Below, one piece after another: positions 1 to 10,929 of a stretch of 64,000 nucleotides of DNA; the stretch's first letter is position 1; each line of letters opens with the position of its first letter. The stretch spans positions 100,970-164,969 of the forward strand of contig SDUX01000071.1 in the NCBI GenBank assembly GCA_008729055.1, given 5' to 3'. The stretch comes from Pyropia haitanensis (Eukaryota; Rhodophyta; Bangiophyceae; Bangiales; Bangiaceae). The position numbers were made by a program, and so were the translations under genes. Below the pieces are notes generated by a model. That model saw only the letters and a program-made list of their open reading frames with translations. It was not told the origin of the DNA and searched no databases.

Positions 1-2
1 CC

Positions 3-174
3 ACCCCATGCACGACGGTGCGGGTGGAACCTCGGACGTCGAGCGGGCGGATGTATGGCTGGAATAAAGGATGTGAGCCAATTCGGCCGCCGGAGCGCGT
101 GCTGCATTGCTGTACACGCGAAAGTGGGCAAAAGTGGGCAACAGTGGGCAAAAGTGGGTGAGAAGCGGCCTACC
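3..174. repeat. Internal subunit s1 (172 bp) of the first monomer
   Basis: Every landmark of this segment recurs exactly 172 bp downstream in s2: ACCCCATGCACGAC at 3 and 175, CTCGGAC at 31 and 203, CCAATTCGGCCGCC at 78 and 250, AAAGTGGGCA at 121 and 293. I count about 16 differences in about 160 aligned bases. This is an old tandem duplication now carried inside each 689-bp unit. s1 differs from s2 at GGAATAAAGG, GTGAGCC and the stretch GCTGCATTGCTGTACACGCG. Confidence 0.9.
126..158 (+). other. G-cluster 1: four GGG runs with 7-nt loops (A units only)
   Basis: GGG runs at 126, 136, 146 and 156 are separated by CAAAAGT, CAACAGT and CAAAAGT. This fits the usual G-quadruplex pattern of G3 runs with loops of 1 to 7. 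The pattern repeats in every A unit. In B units the third run reads GTGGCC, which leaves only three GGG runs and breaks the motif. The A-tracts recur every 10 bp, close to the helical repeat, so the duplex may also be bent. Folding is inferred, not shown. Confidence 0.6.
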
Positions 175-346
175 ACCCCATGCACGACCGTGGGGGTCGA
201 ACCTCGGACATGGAGCGGGCGGATCTATGGCTGGAATGAAGGATGCGCGCCAATTCGGCCGCCGGATCGTGTGCAGCATCGCTGTAGACGCAAAAGTGGG
301 CAAAAGTGGGCAAAAGTGGGCAAAAGTGGGTAGGAAGTGGGCAAGA
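175..346. repeat. Internal subunit s2 (172 bp) of the first monomer
   Basis: This is the second copy of the internal duplication. It has GGAATGAAGG, GCGCGCC and GCAGCATCGCTGTAGACGC where s1 has its own variants. The similarity to s1 holds up to the end of the decamer cluster at about 330. After that s1 runs into GAGAAGCGGCC, while s2 continues into more G-rich repeats. s2 alone carries the GGTTCGACCCC element on the minus strand. Confidence 0.9.
193..203 (-). promoter_or_regulatory. B-box-like element GGTTCGACCCC in s2 (tentative)
   Basis: The minus strand reads GGTTCGACCCC, which fits the relaxed RNA polymerase III B-box GGTTCGANNCC. A TTTT run, a possible Pol III terminator, follows about 50 bp downstream on the same strand inside the decamer cluster. 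I find no good A-box upstream: TGGCGCGCATCC is only a poor candidate. The flanks do not pair like a tRNA T-arm. s1 has GGTTCCACCCG at the same place, so only s2 keeps the match. It may be chance amplified by the array. Confidence 0.2.
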
Positions 347-405
347 AGTGGGCAAAAAGTGGGCAAACAGGGGGCCAAATTGGGACACAATTGGGCAATT
401 GGGGG
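292..405 (+). other. G-cluster 2: twelve-odd G runs, decamer repeat GTGGGCAAAA
   Basis: GGG runs at 298, 308, 318 and 328 have three identical 7-nt loops (CAAAAGT) and fit the canonical G-quadruplex pattern. Further runs follow at 339, 350, 361, 370 (five G), 382, 393 and 401 (five G), with loops mostly 5 to 8 nt. The cluster is kept in both A and B units, so the array has roughly 90 such clusters on the same strand. Phased A4 tracts also predict intrinsic curvature. Copy-number slips (a missing or extra G or A) are common in the heterogeneous blocks. Confidence 0.6.
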
Positions 406-519
406 CAAGAACTTTCCAAAACTGCAAAGAAAATTGACGTGAAAGTCGCCAGAAAGTGGTCCAACAGTGGCCACAAAGTGCGCCCCGCCACCCAAACTGT
501 CCACTGCGCGTTCCGCCCG

Positions 520-573
520 TCACACTGGCGTGGACGGTGTGAGGGCGGAACTTTTGTCGCCGACCGTCACACC
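520..573. other. Competing inverted repeats TCACAC / GTGTGA / TCACACC
   Basis: GGTGTGA at 536-542 can pair with TCACACC at 567-573, with an inner GGCG (544-547) and CGCC (558-561) stem around a 10-nt loop. The same GTGTGA (537-542) can instead pair with TCACAC at 520-525 over an 11-nt loop. The two hairpins exclude each other. The region is among the least variable in both subfamilies. No function is known, and stability was not computed. Confidence 0.4.
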
Positions 574-589
574 TGGCTGTCGGGACCCC

Positions 590-625
590 CACGTGGCAAA
601 AACCATTCCACAAAATTGACACGTG
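590..625. other. Pair of CACGTG palindromes 30 bp apart
   Basis: CACGTG occurs at 590-595 and 620-625, and this 30-bp spacing is kept in both A and B units. CACGTG is the core of E-box and G-box sites and of yeast CDEI, bound by bHLH-type proteins. Here it could be chance, but two copies about three helical turns apart in nearly every unit give a dense array of potential sites. Confidence 0.3.
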
Positions 626-691
626 GACACCGGCGCTCCACAAAACACTCGTTGCATCCAACGGACGCGCCAACGAACGGGTCGGCCAACC

Positions 692-1380
692 ACCCCATGC
701 ACGACGGTGCGGGTGGAACCTCGGACGTCGAGCGGGCGGATGTATGGCTGGAATAAAGGATGTGAGCCAATTCGGCCGCCGGAGCGCGTGCTGCATTGCT
801 GTACACGCGAAAGTGGGCAAAAGTGGGCAACAGTGGGCAAAAGTGGGTGAGAAGCGGCCTACCACCCCATGCACGACCGTGGGGGTCGAACCTCGGACAT
901 GGAGCGGGCGGATCTATGGCTGGAATGAAGGATGCGCGCCAATTCGGCCGCCGGATCGTGTGCAGCATCGCTGTAGACGCAAAAGTGGGCAAAAGTGGGC
1001 AAAAGTGGGCAAAAGTGGGTAGGAAGTGGGCAAGAAGTGGGCAAAAAGTGGGCAAACAGGGGGCCAAATTGGGACACAATTGGGCAATTGGGGGCAAGAA
1101 CTTTCCAAAACTGCAAAGAAAATTGACGTGAAAGTCGCCAGAAAGTGGTCCAACAGTGGCCACAAAGTGCGCCCCGCCACCCAAACTGTCCACCGCGCGT
1201 TCCGCCCGTCACACTGGCGTGGACGGTGTGAGGGCGGAACTTTTGTCGCCGACCGTCACACCTGGCTGTCGGGACCCCCACGTGGCAAAAACCATTCCAC
1301 AAAATTGACACGTGGACACCGGCGCTCCACAAAACACTCGTTGCATCCAACGGACGCGCCAACGAACGGGTCGGCCAACC
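692..1380. repeat. Representative complete A monomer (689 bp)
   Basis: This unit is taken from the start of subunit s1 (ACCCCATGCACGACGG) to the base before the next one. Order: s1 (172 bp), s2 (172 bp), then a tail of about 345 bp not duplicated inside the unit. The unit has one substitution against its neighbours, at 1194. It contains one GACGTC and one TGTACA site, and two CGGCCG sites 172 bp apart, so a single-cutter such as AatII or BsrGI should give a 689-bp ladder and EagI should give 172 plus 517. Confidence 0.92.
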
Positions 1381-4300
1381 ACCCCATGCACGACGGTGCG
1401 GGTGGAACCTCGGACGTCGAGCGGGCGGATGTATGGCTGGAATAAAGGATGTGAGCCAATTCGGCCGCCGGAGCGCGTGCTGCATTGCTGTACACGCGAA
1501 AGTGGGCAAAAGTGGGCAACAGTGGGCAAAAGTGGGTGAGAAGCGGCCTACCACCCCATGCACGACCGTGGGGGTCGAACCTCGGACATGGAGCGGGCGG
1601 ATCTATGGCTGGAATGAAGGATGCGCGCCAATTCGGCCGCCGGATCGTGTGCAGCATCGCTGTAGACGCAAAAGTGGGCAAAAGTGGGCAAAAGTGGGCA
1701 AAAGTGGGTAGGAAGTGGGCAAGAAGTGGGCAAAAAGTGGGCAAACAGGGGGCCAAATTAGGACACAATTGGGCAATTGGGGGCAAGAACTTTCCAAAAC
1801 TGCAAAGAAAATTGACGTGAAAGTCGCCAGAAAGTGGTCCAACAGTGGCCACAAAGTGCGCCCCGCCACCCAAACTGTCCACTGCGCGTTCCGCCCGTCA
1901 CACTGGCGTGGACGGTGTGAGGGCGGAACTTTTGTCGCCGACCGTCACACCTGGCTGTCGGGACCCCCACGTGGCAAAAACCATTCCACAAAATTGACAC
2001 GTGGACACCGGCGCTCCACAAAACACTCGTTGCATCCAACGGACGCGCCAACGAACGGGTCGGCCAACCACCCCATGCACGACGGTGCGGGTGGAACCTC
2101 GGACGTCGAGCGGGCGGATGTATGGCTGGAATAAAGGATGTGAGCCAATTCGGCCGCCGGAGCGCGTGCTGCATTGCTGTACACGCGAAAGTGGGCAAAA
2201 GTGGGCAACAGTGGGCAAAAGTGGGTGAGAAGCGGCCTACCACCCCATGCACGACCGTGGGGGTCGAACCTCGGACATGGAGCGGGCGGATCTATGGCTG
2301 GAATGAAGGATGCGCGCCAATTCGGCCGCCGGATCGTGTGCAGCATCGCTGTAGACGCAAAAGTGGGCAAAAGTGGGCAAAAGTGGGCAAAAGTGGGTAG
2401 GAAGTGGGCAAGAAGTGGGCAAAAAGTGGGCAAACAGGGGGCCAAATTGGGACACAATTGGGCAATTGGGGGCAAGAACTTTCCAAAACTGCAAAGAAAA
2501 TTGACGTGAAAGTCGCCAGAAAGTGGTCCAACAGTGGCCACAAAGTGCGCCCCGCCACCCAAACTGTCCACTGCGCGTTCCGCCCGTCACACTGGCGTGG
2601 ACGGTGTGAGGGCGGAACTTTTGTCGCCGACCGTCACACCTGGCTGTCGGGACCCCCACGTGGCAAAAACCATTCCACAAAATTGACACGTGGACACCGG
2701 CGCTCCACAAAACACTCGTTGCATCCAACGGACGCGCCAACGAACGGGTCGGCCAACCACCCCATGCACGACGGTGCGGGTGGAACCTCGGACGTCGAGC
2801 GGGCGGATGTATGGCTGGAATAAAGGATGTGAGCCAATTCGGCCGCCGGAGCGCGTGCTGCATTGCTGTACACGCGAAAGTGGGCAAAAGTGGGCAACAG
2901 TGGGCAAAAGTGGGTGAGAAGCGGCCTACCACCCCATGCACGACCGTGGGGGTCGAACCTCGGACATGGAGCGGGCGGATCTATGGCTGGAATGAAGGAT
3001 GCGCGCCAATTCGGCCGCCGGATCGTGTGCAGCATCGCTGTAGACGCAAAAGTGGGCAAAAGTGGGCAAAAGTGGGCAAAAGTGGGTAGGAAGTGGGCAA
3101 GAAGTGGGCAAAAAGTGGGCAAACAGGGGGCCAAATTGGGACACAATTGGGCAATTGGGGGCAAGAACTTTCCAAAACTGCAAAGAAAATTGAGACGAAA
3201 GTCGCCAGAAAGTGGTCCAACAGTGGCCACAAAGTGCGCCCCGCCACCCAAACTGTCCACTGCGCGTTCCGCCCGTCACACTGGCGTGGACGGTGTGAGG
3301 GCGGAACTTTTGTCGCCGACCGTCACACCTGGCTGTCGGGACCCCCACGTGGCAAAAACCATTCCACAAAATTGACACGTGGACACCGGCGCTCCACAAA
3401 ACACTCGTTGCATCCAACGGACGCGCCAACGAACGGGTCGGCCAACCACCCCATGCACGACGGTGCGGGTGGAACCTCGGACGTCGAGCGGGCGGATGTA
3501 TGGCTGGAATAAAGGATGTGAGCCAATTCGGCCGCCGGAGCGCGTGCTGCATTGCTGTACACGCGAAAGTGGGCAAAAGTGGGCAACAGTGGGCAAAAGT
3601 GGGTGAGAAGCGGCCTACCACCCCATGCACGACCGTGGGGGTCGAACCTCGGACATGGAGCGGGCGGATCTATGGCTGGAATGAAGGATGCGCGCCAATT
3701 CGGCCGCCGGATCGTGTGCAGCATCGCTGTAGACGCAAAAGTGGGCAAAAGTGGGCAAAAGTGGGCAAAAGTGGGTAGGAAGTGGGCAAGAAGTGGGCAA
3801 AAAGTGGGCAAACAGGGGGCCAAATTGGGACACAATTGGGCAATTGGGGGCAAGAACTTTCCAAAACTGCAAAGAAAATTGACGTGAAAGTCGCCAGAAA
3901 GTGGTCCAACAGTGGCCACAAAGTGCGCCCCGCCACCCAAACTGTCCACTGCGCGTTCCGCCCGTCACACTGGCGTGGACGGTGTGAGGGCGGAACTTTT
4001 GTCGCCGACCGTCACACCTGGCTGTCGGGACCCCCACGTGGCAAAAACCATTCCACAAAATTGACACGTGGACACCGGCGCTCCACAAAACACTCGTTGC
4101 ATCCAACGGACGCGCCAACGAACGGGTCGGCCAACCACCCCATGCACGACGGTGCGGGTGGAACCTCGGACGTCGAGCGGGCGGATGTATGGCTGGAATA
4201 AAGGATGTGAGCCAATTCGGCCGCCGGAGCGCGTGCTGCATTGCTGTACACGCGAAAGTGGGCAAAAGTGGGCAACAGTGGGCAAAAGTGGGTGAGAAGC

Positions 4301-7300
4301 GGCCTACCACCCCATGCACGACCGTGGGGGTCGAACCTCGGACATGGAGCGGGCGGATCTATGGCTGGAATGAAGGATGCGCGCCAATTCGGCCGCCGGA
4401 TCGTGTGCAGCATCGCTGTAGACGCAAAAGTGGGCAAAAGTGGGCAAAAGTGGGCAAAAGTGGGTAGGAAGTGGGCAAGAAGTGGGCAAAAAGTGGGCAA
4501 ACAGGGGGCCAAATTGGGACACAATTGGGCAATTGGGGGCAAGAACTTTCCAAAACTGCAAAGAAAATTGACGTGAAAGTCGCCAGAAAGTGGTCCAACA
4601 GTGGCCACAAAGTGCGCCCCGCCACCCAAACTGTCCACTGCGCGTTCCGCCCGTCACACTGGCGTGGACGGTGTGAGGGCGGAACTTTTGTCGCCGACCG
4701 TCACACCTGGCTGTCGGGACCCCCACGTGGCAAAAACCATTCCACAAAATTGACACGTGGACACCGGCGCTCCACAAAACACTCGTTGCATCCAACGGAC
4801 GCGCCAACGAACGGGTCGGCCAACCACCCCATGCACGACGGTGCGGGTGGAACCTCGGACGTCGAGCGGGCGGATGTATGGCTGGAATAAAGGATGTGAG
4901 CCAATTCGGCCGCCGGAGCGCGTGCTGCATTGCTGTACACGCGAAAGTGGGCAAAAGTGGGCAACAGTGGGCAAAAGTGGGTGAGAAGCGGCCTACCACC
5001 CCATGCACGACCGTGGGGGTCGAACCTCGGACATGGAGCGGGCGGATCTATGGCTGGAATGAAGGATGCGCGCCAATTCGGCCGCCGGATCGTGTGCAGC
5101 ATCGCTGTAGACGCAAAAGTGGGCAAAAGTGGGCAAAAGTGGGCAAAAGTGGGTAGGAAGTGGGCAAGAAGTGGGCAAAAAGTGGGCAAACAGGGGGCCA
5201 AATTGGGACACAATTGGGCAATTGGGGGCAAGAACTTTCCAAAACTGCAAAGAAAATTGAGACGAAAGTCGCCAGAAAGTGGTCCAACAGTGGCCACAAA
5301 GTGCGCCCCGCCGCCCAAACCGTCCACTGCGCGTTCCGCCCGTCACACTGGCGTGGACGGTGTGAGGGCGGAACTTTTGTCGCCGACCGTCACACCTGGC
5401 TGTCGGGACCCCCACGTGGCAAAAACCATTCCACAAAATTGACACGTGGACACCGGCGCTCCACAAAACACTCGTTGCATCCAACGGACGCGCCAACGAA
5501 CGGGTCGGCCAACCACCCCATGCACGACGGTGCGGGTGGAACCTCGGACGTCGAGCGGGCGGATGTATGGCTGGAATAAAGGATGTGAGCCAATTCGGCC
5601 GCCGGAGCGCGTGCTGCATTGCTGTACACGCGAAAGTGGGCAAAAGTGGGCAACAGTGGGCAAAAGTGGGTGAGAAGCGGCCTACCACCCCATGCACGAC
5701 CGTGGGGGTCGAACCTCGGACATGGAGCGGGCGGATCTATGGCTGGAATGAAGGATGCGCGCCAATTCGGCCGCCGGATCGTGTGCAGCATCGCTGTAGA
5801 CGCAAAAGTGGGCAAAAGTGGGCAAAAGTGGGCAAAAGTGGGTAGGAAGTGGGCAAGAAGTGGGCAAAAAGTGGGCAAACAGGGGGCCAAATTGGGACAC
5901 AATTGGGCAATTGGGGGCAAGAACTTTCCAAAACTGCAAAGAAAATTGAGACGAAAGTCGCCAGAAAGTGGTCCAACAGTGGCCACAAAGTGCGCCCCGC
6001 CACCCAAACTGTCCACTGCGCGTTCCGCCCGTCACACTGGCGTGGACGGTGTGAGGGCGGAACTTTTGTCGCCGACCGTCACACCTGGCTGTCGGGACCC
6101 CCACGTGGCAAAAACCATTCCACAAAATTGACACGTGGACACCGGCGCTCCACAAAACACTCGTTGCATCCAACGGACGCGCCAACGAACGGGTCGGCCA
6201 ACCACCCCATGCACGACGGTGCGGGTGGAACCTCGGACGTCGAGCGGGCGGATGTATGGCTGGAATAAAGGATGTGAGCCAATTCGGCCGCCGGAGCGCG
6301 TGCTGCATTGCTGTACACGCGAAAGTGGGCAAAAGTGGGCAACAGTGGGCAAAAGTGGGTGAGAAGCGGCCTACCACCCCATGCACGACCGTGGGGGTCG
6401 AACCTCGGACATGGAGCGGGCGGATCTATGGCTGGAATGAAGGATGCGCGCCAATTCGGCCGCCGGATCGTGTGCAGCATCGCTGTAGACGCAAAAGTGG
6501 GCAAAAGTGGGCAAAAGTGGGCAAAAGTGGGTAGGAAGTGGGCAAGAAGTGGGCAAAAAGTGGGCAAACAGGGGGCCAAATTGGGACACAATTGGGCAAT
6601 TGGGGGCAAGAACTTTCCAAAACTGCAAAGAAAATTGACGTGAAAGTCGCCAGAAAGTGGTCCAACAGTGGCCACAAAGTGCGCCCCGCCACCCAAACTG
6701 TCCACTGCGCGTTCCGCCCGTCACACTGGCGTGGACGGTGTGAGGGCGGAACTTTTGTCGCCGACCGTCACACCTGGCTGTCGGGACCCCCACGTGGCAA
6801 AAACCATTCCACAAAATTGACACGTGGACACCGGCGCTCCACAAAACACTCGTTGCATCCAACGGACGCGCCAACGAACGGGTCGGCCAACCACCCCATG
6901 CACGACGGTGCGGGTGGAACCTCGGACGTCGAGCGGGCGGATGTATGGCTGGAATAAAGGATGTGAGCCAATTCGGCCGCCGGAGCGCGTGCTGCATTGC
7001 TGTACACGCGAAAGTGGGCAAAAGTGGGCAACAGTGGGCAAAAGTGGGTGAGAAGCGGCCTACCACCCCATGCACGACCGTGGGGGTCGAACCTCGGACA
7101 TGGAGCGGGCGGATCTATGGCTGGAATGAAGGATGCGCGCCAATTCGGCCGCCGGATCGTGTGCAGCATCGCTGTAGACGCAAAAGTGGGCAAAAGTGGG
7201 CAAAAGTGGGCAAAAGTGGGTAGGAAGTGGGCAAGAAGTGGGCAAAAAGTGGGCAAACAGGGGGCCAAATTGGGACACAATTGGGCAATTGGGGGCAAGA

Positions 7301-10300
7301 ACTTTCCAAAACTGCAAAGAAAATTGACGTGAAAGTCGCCAGAAAGTGGTCCAACAGTGGCCACAAAGTGCGCCCCGCCACCCAAACTGTCCACTGCGCG
7401 TTCCGCCCGTCACACTGGCGTGGACGGTGTGAGGGCGGAACTTTTGTCGCCGACCGTCACACCTGGCTGTCGGGACCCCCACGTGGCAAAAACCATTCCA
7501 CAAAATTGACACGTGGACACCGGCGCTCCACAAAACACTCGTTGCATCCAACGGACGCGCCAACGAACGGGTCGGCCAACCACCCCATGCACGACGGTGC
7601 GGGTGGAACCTCGGACGTCGAGCGGGCGGATGTATGGCTGGAATAAAGGATGTGAGCCAATTCGGCCGCCGGAGCGCGTGCTGCATTGCTGTACACGCGA
7701 AAGTGGGCAAAAGTGGGCAACAGTGGGCAAAAGTGGGTGAGAAGCGGCCTACCACCCCATGCACGACCGTGGGGGTCGAACCTCGGACATGGAGCGGGCG
7801 GATCTATGGCTGGAATGAAGGATGCGCGCCAATTCGGCCGCCGGATCGTGTGCAGCATCGCTGTAGACGCAAAAGTGGGCAAAAGTGGGCAAAAGTGGGC
7901 AAAAGTGGGTAGGAAGTGGGCAAGAAGTGGGCAAAAAGTGGGCAAACAGGGGGCCAAATTGGGACACAATTGGGCAATTGGGGGCAAGAACTTTCCAAAA
8001 CTGCAAAGAAAATTGAGACGAAAGTCGCCAGAAAGTGGTCCAACAGTGGCCACAAAGTGCGCCCCGCCACCCAAACTGTCCACTGCGCGTTCCGCCCGTC
8101 ACACTGGCGTGGACGGTGTGAGGGCGGAACTTTTGTCGCCGACCGTCACACCTGGCTGTCGGGACCCCCACGTGGCAAAAACCATTCCACAAAATTGACA
8201 CGTGGACACCGGCGCTCCACAAAACACTCGTTGCATCCAACGGACGCGCCAACGAACGGGTCGGCCAACCACCCCATGCACGACGGTGCGGGTGGAACCT
8301 CGGACGTCGAGCGGGCGGATGTATGGCTGGAATAAAGGATGTGAGCCAATTCGGCCGCCGGAGCGCGTGCTGCATTGCTGTACACGCGAAAGTGGGCAAA
8401 AGTGGGCAACAGTGGGCAAAAGTGGGTGAGAAGCGGCCTACCACCCCATGCACGACCGTGGGGGTCGAACCTCGGACATGGAGCGGGCGGATCTATGGCT
8501 GGAATGAAGGATGCGCGCCAATTCGGCCGCCGGATCGTGTGCAGCATCGCTGTAGACGCAAAAGTGGGCAAAAGTGGGCAAAAGTGGGCAAAAGTGGGTA
8601 GGAAGTGGGCAAGAAGTGGGCAAAAAGTGGGCAAACAGGGGGCCAAATTGGGACACAATTGGGCAATTGGGGGCAAGAACTTTCCAAAACTGCAAAGAAA
8701 ATTGAGACGAAAGTCGCCAGAAAGTGGTCCAACAGTGGCCACAAAGTGCGCCCCGCCACCCAAACTGTCCACTGCGCGTTCCGCCCGTCACACTGGCGTG
8801 GACGGTGTGAGGGCGGAACTTTTGTCGCCGACCGTCACACCTGGCTGTCGGGACCCCCACGTGGCAAAAACCATTCCACAAAATTGACACGTGGACACCG
8901 GCGCTCCACAAAACACTCGTTGCATCCAACGGACGCGCCAACGAACGGGTCGGCCAACCACCCCATGCACGACGGTGCGGGTGGAACCTCGGACGTCGAG
9001 CGGGCGGATGTATGGCTGGAATAAAGGATGTGAGCCAATTCGGCCGCCGGAGCGCGTGCTGCATTGCTGTACACGCGAAAGTGGGCAAAAGTGGGCAACA
9101 GTGGGCAAAAGTGGGTGAGAAGCGGCCTACCACCCCATGCACGACCGTGGGGGTCGAACCTCGGACATGGAGCGGGCGGATCTATGGCTGGAATGAAGGA
9201 TGCGCGCCAATTCGGCCGCCGGATCGTGTGCAGCATCGCTGTAGACGCAAAAGTGGGCAAAAGTGGGCAAAAGTGGGCAAAAGTGGGTAGGAAGTGGGCA
9301 AGAAGTGGGCAAAAAGTGGGCAAACAGGGGGCCAAATTGGGACACAATTGGGCAATTGGGGGCAAGAACTTTCCAAAACTGCAAAGAAAATTGACGTGAA
9401 AGTCGCCAGAAAGTGGTCCAACAGTGGCCACAAAGTGCGCCCCGCCACCCAAACTGTCCACTGCGCGTTCCGCCCGTCACACTGGCGTGGACGGTGTGAG
9501 GGCGGAACTTTTGTCGCCGACCGTCACACCTGGCTGTCGGGACCCCCACGTGGCAAAAACCATTCCACAAAATTGACACGTGGACACCGGCGCTCCACAA
9601 AACACTCGTTGCATCCAACGGACGCGCCAACGAACGGGTCGGCCAACCACCCCATGCACGACGGTGCGGGTGGAACCTCGGACGTCGAGCGGGCGGATGT
9701 ATGGCTGGAATAAAGGATGTGAGCCAATTCGGCCGCCGGAGCGCGTGCTGCATTGCTGTACACGCGAAAGTGGGCAAAAGTGGGCAACAGTGGGCAAAAG
9801 TGGGTGAGAAGCGGCCTACCACCCCATGCACGACCGTGGGGGTCGAACCTCGGACATGGAGCGGGCGGATCTATGGCTGGAATGAAGGATGCGCGCCAAT
9901 TCGGCCGCCGGATCGTGTGCAGCATCGCTGTAGACGCAAAAGTGGGCAAAAGTGGGCAAAAGTGGGCAAAAGTGGGTAGGAAGTGGGCAAGAAGTGGGCA
10001 AAAAGTGGGCAAACAGGGGGCCAAATTGGGACACAATTGGGCAATTGGGGGCAAGAACTTTCCAAAACTGCAAAGAAAATTGAGACGAAAGTCGCCAGAA
10101 AGTGGTCCAACAGTGGCCACAAAGTGCGCCCCGCCACCCAAACTGTCCACTGCGCGTTCCGCCCGTCACACTGGCGTGGACGGTGTGAGGGCGGAACTTT
10201 TGTCGCCGACCGTCACACCTGGCTGTCGGGACCCCCACGTGGCAAAAACCATTCCACAAAATTGACACGTGGACACCGGCGCTCCACAAAACACTCGTTG

Positions 10301-10929
10301 CATCCAACGGACGCGCCAACGAACGGGTCGGCCAACCACCCCATGCACGACGGTGCGGGTGGAACCTCGGACGTCGAGCGGGCGGATGTATGGCTGGAAT
10401 AAAGGATGTGAGCCAATTCGGCCGCCGGAGCGCGTGCTGCATTGCTGTACACGCGAAAGTGGGCAAAAGTGGGCAACAGTGGGCAAAAGTGGGTGAGAAG
10501 CGGCCTACCACCCCATGCACGACCGTGGGGGTCGAACCTCGGACATGGAGCGGGCGGATCTATGGCTGGAATGAAGGATGCGCGCCAATTCGGCCGCCGG
10601 ATCGTGTGCAGCATCGCTGTAGACGCAAAAGTGGGCAAAAGTGGGCAAAAGTGGGCAAAAGTGGGTAGGAAGTGGGCAAGAAGTGGGCAAAAAGTGGGCA
10701 AACAGGGGGCCAAATTGGGACACAATTGGGCAATTGGGGGCAAGAACTTTCCAAAACTGCAAAGAAAATTGAGACGAAAGTCGCCAGAAAGTGGTCCAAC
10801 AGTGGCCACAAAGTGCGCCCCGCCACCCAAACTGTCCACTGCGCGTTCCGCCCGTCACACTGGCGTGGACGGTGTGAGGGCGGAACTTTTGTCGCCGACC
10901 GTCACACCTGGCTGTCGGGACCCCCACGT

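Larger units (their letters stand above)
347..691. repeat. Non-duplicated tail of the monomer (about 345 bp)
   Basis: The tail starts in the G-rich region and runs through CAAATTGGGACACAATTGGG, a purine-rich stretch, CGCCCCGCCACCC, a stem-loop region and two CACGTG hexamers to ACGGACGCGCCAACGAACGG. I see no convincing similarity to s1 or s2, although its length is close to two more 172-bp subunits (4 x 172 = 688). It holds the most variable sites of the unit: TTGG(GA/AA/AG/A)CAC, and GACGTG, GAGACG, GAGGCG or GAGCG about 60 bp further on. Confidence 0.85.

Noticed and set aside
78..95. Possible CENP-B box around the ATTCGGCCGCCGG or the CCAACGAACGGG word
   Set aside because: The core pattern TTCGNNNNANNCGGG is not met on either strand; the A and the CGGG fall in the wrong places.
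175..260. tRNA or tRNA-derived SINE on the minus strand because of the B-box-like word
   Set aside because: The flanks of GGTTCGACCCC do not form a T-stem (only two pairs), no acceptor stem or convincing A-box is present, and there is no poly-A or SINE-like tail.
3..346. Alpha-satellite because of the 172-bp subunit
   Set aside because: Only the length is similar. The sequence is G-rich with decamer clusters, and I see no resemblance to the AT-rich alpha monomer.
292..370. CRISPR array or telomere-like repeat in the GTGGGCAAAA cluster
   Set aside because: There are no unique spacers between repeats, the period is 10 bp, and there is no leader or cas gene. The decamer is not a known telomere motif and lies inside each unit.
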